NCBI GenBank assembly: GCA_023423415.1
Contig: JAFAFP010000156.1
Span: forward strand, 1 to 64,000
Direction of reading: 5' to 3'
Source: Pseudomonadota bacterium
GTDB lineage: Bacteria > Pseudomonadota > Alphaproteobacteria > Rhizobiales > Xanthobacteraceae
Length of the DNA stretch: 64,000 nucleotides
Shown here piece after piece: positions 38,169-46,749 of this stretch (position 1 is its first letter; each line of letters begins with the position of its first letter). A program made the position numbers and the translations under genes. Below the pieces are notes generated by a model. The model made no database searches, was not told the origin of the DNA, and saw only the letters and a program-made list of their open reading frames with translations.

Positions 38169-38785
38169 TCCAATTCCTTCAGCACATCGGCGCGCATCAT
38201 CGCAAAGAAGATGCCGGCGGACTGAATGCCGAACATGCGCTCCCCATTAACGTCGCGTTCCTCACCCAACGCCACCAGATCGTAAAACAGCGCGCGCGTC
38301 ACCTTTGCCCATAAATTGCGCCGCACATGCAGGTAGGGCTTCAGCCCTCCGGACGATTTTTCAGCCTCGAACCGCAAGCCATGCCCGGCATCGCAGGTGA
38401 CCCAGTCATCGACGTTGGTTCGAAAGCGCAGGAGTGGCCCTCCGCCCGCGCCTTCCTGCTGCATCTCGACAGCAAGAAAGGGCGCGTCCTCAACCACGAT
38501 CCCGATTTTCTCCGCCGGCGTGACAAGAAAGTATTGATCGCCATCCCGCTTGAGCACAGAGGCAAACAGCTTGACCAGTGGCGCGCGGCCAATCGGCGTC
38601 CCGAGATAGAACCAGGTCCCGTCCGACGCGATCCGGATATCGAGGTTCCCACAAAAAGGCGGATTCCATAGATGAACAGGTGGCAGACCCTTGTCGCCAG
38701 TCTCGCGGATCGCGGCGGCTATCCCATCCAGGCCGCCGGTATCTTTCTGCCTTTGCTTCGCCATGGTTTGTCTTGAGCCTGTCAT
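38165..38785 (-). CDS. DUF1285-containing protein
   Basis: This protein of about 206 residues carries the DUF1285 core: GLPPVHLWNPPFCGNLDIRI (about 32-51), GTWFYLGTPIGRAPLVKLFA and YFLVTPAEKIGIVVEDAPF. No enzymatic function is known for this family. A second ATG seven codons downstream (38764) is an equally possible start, since neither has a strong ribosome-binding site. It is the first gene of the operon that ends with cca and is divergent from the MoxR gene, so one intergenic region (38786-38992) drives both directions. Confidence 0.85.
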   Translation of the reverse strand: MTGSRQTMAKQRQKDTGGLDGIAAAIRETGDKGLPPVHLWNPPFCGNLDIRIASDGTWFYLGTPIGRAPLVKLFASVLKRDGDQYFLVTPAEKIGIVVEDAPFLAVEMQQEGAGGGPLLRFRTNVDDWVTCDAGHGLRFEAEKSSGGLKPYLHVRRNLWAKVTRALFYDLVALGEERDVNGERMFGIQSAGIFFAMMRADVLKELE

Positions 38786-38930
38786 CGTCCGTCAGGAAAC
38801 GGAGTTTCCCCCGCGTGAAAATGATCCCTCGAGATAGCCGGTCACCCACGGAAAATGACGTAAGCTGCCAGATATTAAGGCCAGATAGGGAGATTCGTCG
38901 TGCCATCCGGCACGTCCAGCCATGGCGCGC

Positions 38931-38958
38931 TTGTTGCACCGTTTCCTATAGATATATG
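38931..38958 (+). promoter_or_regulatory. Possible promoter of the moxR operon
   Basis: TTGTTG (38931-38936) and TATATG (38953-38958) are separated by 16 bases in the AT-rich part of the divergent spacer, and AAGGAG (38980-38985) follows as the ribosome-binding site seven bases before the ATG at 38993. Both hexamers are only partial matches to the sigma-70 consensus. Confidence 0.3.
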
Positions 38959-38992
38959 GCCCTTAAAGCGGGACGACAGAAGGAGCATGACT

Positions 38993-40000
38993 ATGCCGGT
39001 ACCCGGCGAGACCATCGACACGCTCGAGGACATGATCGTCCGCGCCGCTGAATCGACCGCGACCCATGCACGAGCGGCGAGGGACGCCGTCGGCACCGTC
39101 ATTTTTGGTCAGGAACGTGTGGTCGAACAGGCGCTGATTACCATCCTGTCCGGCGGGCATGCCCTTCTGGTCGGCGTTCCGGGCCTCGCCAAGACGAAAC
39201 TTGTGGAAACCATGGGTGTCGTGCTCGGCCTGGATGCCCGGCGCATCCAGTTCACGCCGGACTTGATGCCGTCGGACATCCTCGGCTCCGAGGTGCTGGA
39301 GGAGAATCCCGGCGGCAAGCGCAGCTTCCGGTTCATTCCGGGACCGGTCTTCACGCAGTTGCTGATGGCTGACGAAATCAACCGTGCCAGCCCGCGGACG
39401 CAGTCCGCGCTCCTGCAAGCCATGCAAGAACTTCACGTCACGGTCGCCGGCGCACGCCATGACGTCCCGAAGCCGTTCCATGTCCTGGCGACGCAAAATC
39501 CACTCGAGCAGGAAGGCACCTATCCGCTGCCGGAAGCGCAGCTCGACCGCTTTCTGATGCAGATCGACGTCGACTATCCTGACCGCGACGCCGAACGCCG
39601 CATGCTGTTCGACACCACCGGCGCGGAAGAGGCCAAGCCGAAAACGGCGATGACCGCCGACGAACTGATCGCAGCGCAGCGCCTCGTGCGGCGGCTGCCG
39701 GTCGGCGAATCTGTCGTCGAAGCCATCCTTGCGCTTGTCCGTTCGGCTCGCCCCGGGGACGGCAATGACGATGTGACGAAGTCCATCGCATGGGGACCCG
39801 GCCCGCGCGCCAGCCAAGCATTGATGCTCGCGGTCCGTGCGCGCGCATTGCTCGATGGCCGGCTCGCACCGTCGATCGACGACGTCGTGGCGCTGGCTGA
39901 ACCTGTTCTAAAGCACCGGATGGCGTTGACCTTCGCGGCACGCGCCGAAGGTGAAAGCGTTGAGGCCGTGATCGGCCGATTGAAGTCGCGGCTTGGGTGA
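38993..40000 (+). CDS. MoxR-family AAA ATPase
   Basis: This 335-residue AAA+ protein has Walker A GVPGLAKTK near residue 58, Walker B LLMADEINRASPRTQSALLQ near 120, and sensor-type LATQNPLEQEGTYPLPEAQLDRF near 160, all MoxR hallmarks. MoxR ATPases act as chaperones, often for VWA-domain proteins encoded next to them. That is the situation here: DUF58, BatA-like/DUF4159 and VWA-like genes follow in tandem. The start at 38993 is preferred over the ATG two codons earlier because of its spacing to AAGGAG. Confidence 0.93.
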   Translation: MPVPGETIDTLEDMIVRAAESTATHARAARDAVGTVIFGQERVVEQALITILSGGHALLVGVPGLAKTKLVETMGVVLGLDARRIQFTPDLMPSDILGSEVLEENPGGKRSFRFIPGPVFTQLLMADEINRASPRTQSALLQAMQELHVTVAGARHDVPKPFHVLATQNPLEQEGTYPLPEAQLDRFLMQIDVDYPDRDAERRMLFDTTGAEEAKPKTAMTADELIAAQRLVRRLPVGESVVEAILALVRSARPGDGNDDVTKSIAWGPGPRASQALMLAVRARALLDGRLAPSIDDVVALAEPVLKHRMALTFAARAEGESVEAVIGRLKSRLG

Positions 40001-40003
40001 TCG

Positions 40004-40957
40004 ATGGCGGTCGAGCCAGACACTCGCAAGCTTGAAACCGATGCCGTCCGTCGCGCGAGCGGCCAGTCACGCACACTTGCCGCCAGTCTGCCGCGGCTGA
40101 TGCTGGAGGCGCGCCATATCGCGGCCACCATCATTCATGGGCTGCACGGCCGCCGCCGCGCAGGATCGGGTGAGAATTTCTGGCAATATCGCCGCTTCGT
40201 TTCGGGCGAACCGGCGCGCCGCGTCGACTGGCGGCGTTCGGCGCGCGACGATCATCTTTATGTGCGTGAACAGGAATGGGAAGCCGCGCATACCGTCTGG
40301 ATCTGGCCGGATCGCTCACCTTCGATGATGTTCACGTCATCGCTGGCGCATGAAAGCAAGCTTGATCGTACGCTGGTCATCGCCTTTGCGCTTGCGGAAG
40401 TCCTTGTTGAAGGCGGCGAACGCGTCGGCATTCCCGGACTAATGCGGCCGACGGCCAGCCGCAACGTCATCGACAAGATGGCGCAGGCGATGCTGCACGA
40501 TGGTTCGGAACGCAGCAGCCTGCCGCCCTCGTTCTCTCCTGCGCCCTTGTCGGAAGTCGTGATGCTGTCCGACTTCTGGAGCCCAATCGCCGAATTCCGC
40601 GACACGCTGGCTCAGCTATCCGGCGCGCGTACCAGCATGCATGTCATTCAAGTCGTTGATCCGGCTGAAGAAACCTTCCCGTATTCTGGCCGCATCGAAT
40701 TTCTCGAGCCGGAAGGATTGGGAAGCGTGATCGCCGGGCGGGCCGAGACCTGGCGCGAAGACTATGTCCGCAAGCTCGCGGAACATCGCGCGTTCATGCG
40801 CGTAGAAACCGGCAAGCTCGGCGCGAGCTTCATTATTCATCGCACTGATCGGCCGGCGAGCGAGCTCGTGCTCGCGCTTCACGCTCGGATGGGCCAGAGC
40901 GCGGATGCGGCTCCGGCCAGAACAATGCAGAACAACGAAGCGGAGGCCCGCCCATGA
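40004..40957 (+). CDS. DUF58-containing protein
   Basis: This 317-residue soluble protein has the DUF58 core: GSGENFWQYRRFVSGEPARRVDWRRSAR (in part near residue 48), then LYVREQEWEAAHTVWIWPDRSPSM. The latter resembles a degenerate VWA strand with an Asp-x-Ser-like site. DUF58 proteins commonly pair with MoxR ATPases and are thought to be substrates or partners. It starts three bases after the moxR stop and its stop overlaps the next start by four bases. Confidence 0.9.
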   Translation: MAVEPDTRKLETDAVRRASGQSRTLAASLPRLMLEARHIAATIIHGLHGRRRAGSGENFWQYRRFVSGEPARRVDWRRSARDDHLYVREQEWEAAHTVWIWPDRSPSMMFTSSLAHESKLDRTLVIAFALAEVLVEGGERVGIPGLMRPTASRNVIDKMAQAMLHDGSERSSLPPSFSPAPLSEVVMLSDFWSPIAEFRDTLAQLSGARTSMHVIQVVDPAEETFPYSGRIEFLEPEGLGSVIAGRAETWREDYVRKLAEHRAFMRVETGKLGASFIIHRTDRPASELVLALHARMGQSADAAPARTMQNNEAEARP

Positions 40958-43830
40958 TCGGCGGATTGCCGCTCGGCTTCGCACAGCCGCTGGTGCTGCT
41001 CGGCCTGCTCAGCCTGCCGGTGCTGTGGTGGCTGCTGCGACTGATCCCGCCTCGTCCGAGACGATTGGCATTCCCGCCGGCACGGTTGCTGTTCGATATC
41101 GCGCCGAAGGAAGAGACGCCGGCCCGCACGCCGTGGTGGCTGACGCTGCTCCGCCTGCTGTTGGCTGCGCTGCTGATCATCGCCGCGGCCGGCCCGTTGT
41201 GGAATCCATCGGTTGCGACCTCCGGCGGTTCGACACCGATCGCGTTGCTGATCGACGACGGGTGGGCGGCCGCCTCCACCTGGGACGCCCGTATCCGGAC
41301 CGGCGAGGACATCCTGTCTCGCGCCGAAGCCGACGGACGTGGTGTCGCCATCATCCCAATGTCGGAAGCCGGACGCGGCATCACGCTGCAGCAAGCCGCC
41401 GCGGCGCGCGTGCAACTGCGTCAACTGACGCCGAAGCCGCATGCGGTTGAACGCACGGAAGCGTTGCCGGCATTGTCGCGCTTCTTGAACACCACGACGG
41501 ATGCGGAATTGATATGGCTGTCGGACGGTGTGCATCTCGGACGCGCCGATGAATTCATCTCCGGCCTGACCAGTCTGATCGGCAACCGCATCATGACGGT
41601 TGTCGAAGGCGGCATTTCGCCCCCGCTGTCGCTGAATGCGGCCGACAATGCGGCGGGCGCTCTCACCGTGAAGATTCAACGCGCAACAGCCGGTGACTCG
41701 CAAACCGGCATCGTGCGCGGACTCGATCTGAAGGGCCTGCCGCTTGGCGAAGCTCGCTTCGTCATCAAATCCGGCGAACGAGAAGCGACATCGACTTTCG
41801 ATCTGCCGGTCGAAATCCGCAACGACATCGCGCGCCTCGAAATCACTGGCGAACGTTCGGCCGGCGCGGTGCAGTTGCTCGACAAGCGCTGGCGCCGCCG
41901 CAGCGTCGGCGTCATCACCGGCGCGACCGCGGATACGGCGCAGCCCCTGCTCGCCTCCACCTTCTATCTGCAGCGTGCGCTGTCACCCTTCGCCGATGTG
42001 CGGATGGGTGAGCGCGTGTCGCCGTCCGAAGCCGTGGTGCGGTTTCTCGACCAGAACGTACCGATGCTGATCCTTGCCGATGTCGGCAATGTTGTCGGCG
42101 TTGCGCGTGATCGCCTGACCAAATGGATCGAGGATGGCGGCGTGCTGGTGCGGTTCGCGGGGCCTCGCCTGGCCGCTTCCGACGACGATCTCGTTCCGGT
42201 TCGTTTGCGGCGCGGTGGCCGCACGCTGGGCGGCTCCCTATCGTGGGAGAAGCCGCAGCCCCTGTCCGCTTTTTCGAACGACGGCCCATTCGGCGGCATG
42301 GCCGTGCCGGGCGACGTCACAGTCAGCCGTCAGGTGCTGGCAGAGCCTGAGGCGGGTCTGGCGGAACGAAGCTGGGCCACCCTCAACGACGGCACGCCGC
42401 TCGTCACCGGTGCACGTCGCGGCAAAGGCATGATCGTGCTGTTCCATGTCACCGCCGACACGCGCTGGTCCGATCTGCCGCTATCAGGCGCCTTCGTGGA
42501 CATGCTGAAACGTCTCGTCGCAATGGCGGGCACGAACGTCACGGGAGAGCAAGCCGCGACCGAACGCGATCGCGAAACGCTCGCGCCGGCTCGCACGCTC
42601 GACGGCTTTGGCGCCTTCAGCGCGCCACCTGGGAGTGCCAAGCCGGTGCCGGCAAACTACGCGAACCGCGCCACGGGTGAATTTCCCCCCGGCTTTTACG
42701 GACCACCGGAAGGATTACTGGCCGTGAACACACTAACCGCGGCCGACAAGCCGGAGGCTCTCGACATCTCGTCCTTGAACGCGCGCCGCGATGTCTATCG
42801 GCTGACGGAGCCACTCGATCTGCGCGGCCCGATCTTCCTTGCCGGTCTCGCTTTGTTGCTGATCGATGCGCTTGTTGTGTTCTGGCTCGCGGGCGGTATC
42901 GGACGGCTGACTCGGCAACGCCGTCGCGCTGTTGCGTCAGGGATTGCCCTCGCCCTGATGTTGTCGGGCATGCCCGTCCCATCTCCGGCGGACGCGCAAA
43001 CTGTGCCGCAAGCGCAGCGGCAAACTGCGGCACCGGCGAAGTCCGGGCTGTCCGCCGCCGACGAGTTCGCCATGAAGTCGGCGCTGGAGACCAAGCTCGC
43101 CTATGTCATCACTGGAGACGCCGAAACCGATGCTGTCAGCAAGGCGGGCCTCAGCGGTTTGACGCTGTTTCTCGCACAGCGCACGGCCCTTGAGGGGGGC
43201 GATCCTGTCGGGCTTGACCTCACTCGCGACGAACTCAACTTCTTTCCGCTGATCTACTGGCCGATCGTACCGAACGCACCAAAACCTTCGCCCGAAGCCT
43301 TGGCCCGCATCGACGCCTACATGAAGCAGGGCGGCACAGTGTTATTCGACACGCGCGATGCGATCATGGCGCCGCCTGGCCCCGGCGGCGAAGCCCGTAG
43401 CCCCGGCATGGTGGCGTTGCGGCAAATCCTGTCGTCGCTTGATATCCCCGAGCTTGAGCCGGTATCGAAAGATCACGTGCTCACAAAGACCTTCTTCCTG
43501 CTGCGGGACTTCCCCGGCCGCTTCAATGGCGGTCAACTCTGGGTCGAAGCCCTGCCGACGCAGGACGACGTCGATAACGAAGCCGAAAACCAGCGCCCTG
43601 CCCGCGCCGGCGACGGCGTCTCGTCGATCCTCATCACATCGAACGATCTGGCCGGCGCATGGGCGATGCGCTCGGACGGCCAGCAGATGCTGCCGATGGT
43701 GTCGAACGAACCGCGTCAGCGTGAGATGGCCTACCGGGCCGGCGTCAACATCGTCATGTACACGCTGACCGGAAACTACAAAGCCGATCAGGTTCACATT
43801 CCGGCCTTGCTGGAACGGCTGGGGCAATGA
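40954..43830 (+). CDS. BatA-like and DUF4159 two-part membrane protein
   Basis: This 958-residue protein has two N-terminal membrane helices in the BatA style (LVLLGLLSLPVLWWLLRLIPP and LLRLLLAALLIIAAAGPLW). A large extracytoplasmic region follows with AVVRFLDQNVPMLILADVG and GGVLVRFAGP, then a membrane helix near 630 (IFLAGLALLLIDALVVFWLAGG). A signal-like stretch near 660-680 ends in SPADAQT, and the C-terminal DUF4159 domain (about 710-950) has FFPLIYWPI, GGTVLFDTRD and RDFPGRF. DUF4159 resembles a glutamine-amidotransferase fold without obvious catalysis. It is an envelope component of the MoxR module. Confidence 0.85.
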   Translation: MIGGLPLGFAQPLVLLGLLSLPVLWWLLRLIPPRPRRLAFPPARLLFDIAPKEETPARTPWWLTLLRLLLAALLIIAAAGPLWNPSVATSGGSTPIALLIDDGWAAASTWDARIRTGEDILSRAEADGRGVAIIPMSEAGRGITLQQAAAARVQLRQLTPKPHAVERTEALPALSRFLNTTTDAELIWLSDGVHLGRADEFISGLTSLIGNRIMTVVEGGISPPLSLNAADNAAGALTVKIQRATAGDSQTGIVRGLDLKGLPLGEARFVIKSGEREATSTFDLPVEIRNDIARLEITGERSAGAVQLLDKRWRRRSVGVITGATADTAQPLLASTFYLQRALSPFADVRMGERVSPSEAVVRFLDQNVPMLILADVGNVVGVARDRLTKWIEDGGVLVRFAGPRLAASDDDLVPVRLRRGGRTLGGSLSWEKPQPLSAFSNDGPFGGMAVPGDVTVSRQVLAEPEAGLAERSWATLNDGTPLVTGARRGKGMIVLFHVTADTRWSDLPLSGAFVDMLKRLVAMAGTNVTGEQAATERDRETLAPARTLDGFGAFSAPPGSAKPVPANYANRATGEFPPGFYGPPEGLLAVNTLTAADKPEALDISSLNARRDVYRLTEPLDLRGPIFLAGLALLLIDALVVFWLAGGIGRLTRQRRRAVASGIALALMLSGMPVPSPADAQTVPQAQRQTAAPAKSGLSAADEFAMKSALETKLAYVITGDAETDAVSKAGLSGLTLFLAQRTALEGGDPVGLDLTRDELNFFPLIYWPIVPNAPKPSPEALARIDAYMKQGGTVLFDTRDAIMAPPGPGGEARSPGMVALRQILSSLDIPELEPVSKDHVLTKTFFLLRDFPGRFNGGQLWVEALPTQDDVDNEAENQRPARAGDGVSSILITSNDLAGAWAMRSDGQQMLPMVSNEPRQREMAYRAGVNIVMYTLTGNYKADQVHIPALLERLGQ

Positions 43831-43850
43831 AGGCGATCGCGCACACACTC

Positions 43851-43973
43851 CATACCTCCCCCTGCAAGGGGGAGGTCGTCGCACGAAGTGCGGCGGGTGG
43901 GGGTCTTGTTTGTTGCTTGACCCCTCCCCGGCGTTTCACGCCGACCCTCCCCTTTCAGGGGAGGGATAAGGAA
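43851..43973. repeat. Four-hairpin GC-rich intergenic element
   Basis: Four successive perfect hairpins are visible: CCTCCCCC/GGGGGAGG (43855-43875), CGCAC/GTGCG (43880-43892), CGGCG/CGCCG (43929-43943) and CCCTCCCC/GGGGAGGG (43945-43965), the last two with TTTCA loops. The element sits inside the operon between the DUF4159 and VWA-like genes. CCTTATCCCTC at 46053 matches its end in reverse, possibly a degraded second copy. Confidence 0.75.
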
Positions 43974-43981
43974 GATCATCG

Positions 43982-46048
43982 ATGAATTTCGGCATCGCTT
44001 TCGCACCGCTTGTCCCGACCTACATCCTGTGGGCTGCGGCGATCGTTGCCCTGATCATGTCTGCGCTGCTGCTTGTGATCCGCAGCCGCGGCGCACTGGT
44101 GCGCGCAACTGCATTTGCTCTCCTGATCCTTGCGCTGGCGAACCCATCTTTCACACGCGAAGACCGTGACCCGATCCCCTCCGTGGTTGCCGTCGTGATC
44201 GACAAAAGCCCGAGCCAGGGCTTTGGCGAGCGCGCAAAACAGACCGAAGAAGCGCGCACCGCGCTGAGTGAGCGGCTGGCGCGCATTCCCAATCTCGACG
44301 TACGCGTCGTGGAAGCCGGCGTTGCCGATGGCGAGACCGACGGCACACGGTTGTTCAACGCACTCGGCGCGGCTCTGGCCGATGTGCCGCCGGACCGTAT
44401 TGCGGGAGCCTTCCTGATTACTGACGGCCGCGTGCATGACGTGCCGACCGATGCGTCTGCGCTCGGCTTCTCCGCACCGTTGCATGCGCTGATCACCGGC
44501 GTCGCCAATGACCGCGACCGCAGGGTCGTGCTGACCACCGCGCCGCGTTTCGGCATTGTCGGTCAGTCGCAGACCATCGCCTTCCGCGTCGAGGATCAAG
44601 GCGTCGGCCGCTCGACGGCGCGCATCACCGTACGCCGCGACGGCGAACAGATCGAAACGCGCAACGTCAACACCAATGCCCCGGTGCGGGTGCAGATCCC
44701 GATCCCGCATGCTGGGCCGAACATCGTCGAAATCGAAGCTGCGCCACTCGACAATGAACTGACGGCGGTGAACAACCGCGCTGTCGTGTCGATCGACGGC
44801 GTGCGCGACAAGCTGCGTGTGCTTCTTGTTTCCGGCGAACCGCATGCCGGCGAGCGGACATGGCGCAACCTGCTCAAGTCCGACGCGTCGGTCGATCTCG
44901 TGCATTTCACGATTCTGCGTCCGCCGGAAAAGCAGGACGGCACACCGATCAACGAATTGTCGTTGATCGCCTTTCCGACGCGCGAACTGTTCCAGCAGAA
45001 GATCGGCGAGTTCAACCTCATCATCTTCGACCGCTATGCCCGACAAGGCGTGCTGCCGATCGTCTACTTCGACAACATCGCCCGTTATGTGCGTGACGGC
45101 GGCGCGGTGCTGATCGCAGCCGGTCCCGATTACGCGAGCCCAACCTCGCTCTGGCGCACACCGCTCGACGCGGTGCTGCCGGCCGAGCCGAGCGGCTCGA
45201 TGATCGAGCGCCCGTTTCATGCGCGGCTGAGCGACATCGGCAAGCGCCATCCGGTCACTCGTGCTCTGGAAGGCGCCGGCGAAGAGCCGCCGCACTGGAG
45301 CCGTTGGTTCCGCTTGGTCGATACCCGCAACAGTCAAGGCAGTGCGGTGATGGAAGGGCCGGACGGCAAGCCACTTCTGGTCCTGTCCCGCGAAGGCGAA
45401 GGACGCGTGGCGTTGCTGCTATCGGATCACATCTGGCTGTGGGCCCGCGGTTTTGAAGGCGGCGGCCCGCATCTCGATCTTTTGCGTCGGCTGTCGCACT
45501 GGCTGATGAAGCAGCCGGATCTCGAAGAAGAAGCATTGCGCGTGGTGGCGCGCGGCCGCGATCTCACGATCGAGCGGCAGACGATGGCAGAAGCGGTCGA
45601 ACCCGTGACGGTGACGACACCATCGGGCGCAACACGGACGGTGACGCTCCAGCAGGCAGAGCCCGGCCTCTGGCGCGGCGCAACACCGGCCAACGAACTC
45701 GGCCTGTGGCGCGCCACCGACGGCAAACTGACGACGCTGGTGAATGTCGGTCCGGTCAACCCGCGCGAATTTGCCGAAGTCACCTCGACCACCGATGTGC
45801 TGCGTCCGCTCAGCAATGCGACCGGCGGCGACGCGCGGCGACTGGACGACAATGGCTCGCTCAATGTCCCGCGCATCGTGGGCGTGCGCTCCAGCGAGAC
45901 GTTCCGCGGCGACGACTGGATGGGTCTGAGGCTGCGTGATGCCAGCGTGTTGCGCGGCATCGGCGTGCTGCCGATCTTCGCCGGCCTGCTCGGCCTGCTG
46001 CTGTTGATCGGCTCGCTGGCGGCGACTTGGGCTAGAGAGGGGCGGTAG
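43982..46048 (+). CDS. VWA-like membrane protein of the MoxR module
   Basis: This 688-residue protein has two N-terminal membrane helices (YILWAAAIVALIMSALLLVI; TAFALLILALANPSF). A VWA-like region follows with VVIDKSPSQGF (Asp-x-Ser-x-Ser, a MIDAS-type site near residue 75) and AGAFLITDGRVHDVP. A middle segment (YARQGVLPIVYF, RDGGAVLIAAGPDYASP) has a glutamine-amidotransferase-like fold, and a C-terminal helix (VLPIFAGLLGLLLLIGSLA) closes it. AAGGAAG precedes the ATG. It is probably an inner-membrane protein with its domains in the periplasm, acting with MoxR and the DUF58 and DUF4159 proteins. The function is unknown. Confidence 0.82.
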   Translation: MNFGIAFAPLVPTYILWAAAIVALIMSALLLVIRSRGALVRATAFALLILALANPSFTREDRDPIPSVVAVVIDKSPSQGFGERAKQTEEARTALSERLARIPNLDVRVVEAGVADGETDGTRLFNALGAALADVPPDRIAGAFLITDGRVHDVPTDASALGFSAPLHALITGVANDRDRRVVLTTAPRFGIVGQSQTIAFRVEDQGVGRSTARITVRRDGEQIETRNVNTNAPVRVQIPIPHAGPNIVEIEAAPLDNELTAVNNRAVVSIDGVRDKLRVLLVSGEPHAGERTWRNLLKSDASVDLVHFTILRPPEKQDGTPINELSLIAFPTRELFQQKIGEFNLIIFDRYARQGVLPIVYFDNIARYVRDGGAVLIAAGPDYASPTSLWRTPLDAVLPAEPSGSMIERPFHARLSDIGKRHPVTRALEGAGEEPPHWSRWFRLVDTRNSQGSAVMEGPDGKPLLVLSREGEGRVALLLSDHIWLWARGFEGGGPHLDLLRRLSHWLMKQPDLEEEALRVVARGRDLTIERQTMAEAVEPVTVTTPSGATRTVTLQQAEPGLWRGATPANELGLWRATDGKLTTLVNVGPVNPREFAEVTSTTDVLRPLSNATGGDARRLDDNGSLNVPRIVGVRSSETFRGDDWMGLRLRDASVLRGIGVLPIFAGLLGLLLLIGSLAATWAREGR

Positions 46049-46081
46049 CTTGCCTTATCCCTCGCCGCTTGCGGGGAGGAA

Positions 46082-46591
46082 TCAAGCCTCCGGCCAATCC
46101 GGGCGGACAACCCCGCTGACACCTTCGAACGCGCCATCGGTCAACTCGACGAACAGCAGCCGCGCCGGATCGACCGGCCCCGGCATTGTCACACGGTTAC
46201 GCGGAGTGCGTTTAAAGCCAACACGGGCGTAATAGGGCTCGTCGCCCACCAGGATGATCAGCTTGTGACCGCGATCCCTGGCTTCTGCCAGAGCGCGCTG
46301 CAACAACGCGAAACCGATGCCGCGGTCCCTGAACGGCGGCTCGAGCGTGAGCGGACCGAGAAGCAGAGCCTTGTTCTCGCCGATCCGCACTGGAGAGAGC
46401 CGGATTGAGCCGACCAGCAAGGTGCCGATACGCGCGGTGAAGGACAGCGCCAGGTCGTGCCCGATGCCCTCGCGGATCCTGAAGGCCGTGCGCGCAAAGC
46501 GTCCCGGACCGAAGGTGCGCTCGTGCAGACGCTCGATCGCCAGTGCGTCCTCTTCAGCTTCCGGCAGGATGGTGATGGATAGGTCGGTCAT
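46082..46591 (-). CDS. GNAT-family N-acetyltransferase (YhbS-like)
   Basis: This 169-residue protein has the GNAT acetyl-CoA-binding turn PPFRDRGIGFALLQRAL near residue 85 and the YhbS-type downstream element ILVGDEPYYARVGFKR near 112. The start at 46591 opens directly with the domain (MTDLSITILPE). Substrates of this subgroup are mostly unknown. It is convergent with the VWA-like gene and divergent from the glutathionyl-hydroquinone reductase gene; the 158 bases between hold no recognisable element. Confidence 0.88.
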   Translation of the reverse strand: MTDLSITILPEAEEDALAIERLHERTFGPGRFARTAFRIREGIGHDLALSFTARIGTLLVGSIRLSPVRIGENKALLLGPLTLEPPFRDRGIGFALLQRALAEARDRGHKLIILVGDEPYYARVGFKRTPRNRVTMPGPVDPARLLFVELTDGAFEGVSGVVRPDWPEA

Positions 46592-46749
46592 GCGGGGATC
46601 GATCGTGGCGGCCGAACGCCGATTAGCACCTGACGCGCGCGAAATCCATCGGCCCGATCGATGATTTTGCCGTCGGGTGCCTGACCCCTGGGGGACTTGG
46701 CGCAGGCAGCCGGCTCCGCCATATCAGTCCGGCAATCGGGGAGCGAACG

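Noticed and set aside
43976..45337. Open minus-strand frame of 453 codons opposite the VWA-like gene
   Set aside because: The composition is typical of an antisense shadow; the plus strand has ribosome-binding site, membrane helices and a MIDAS-like motif.
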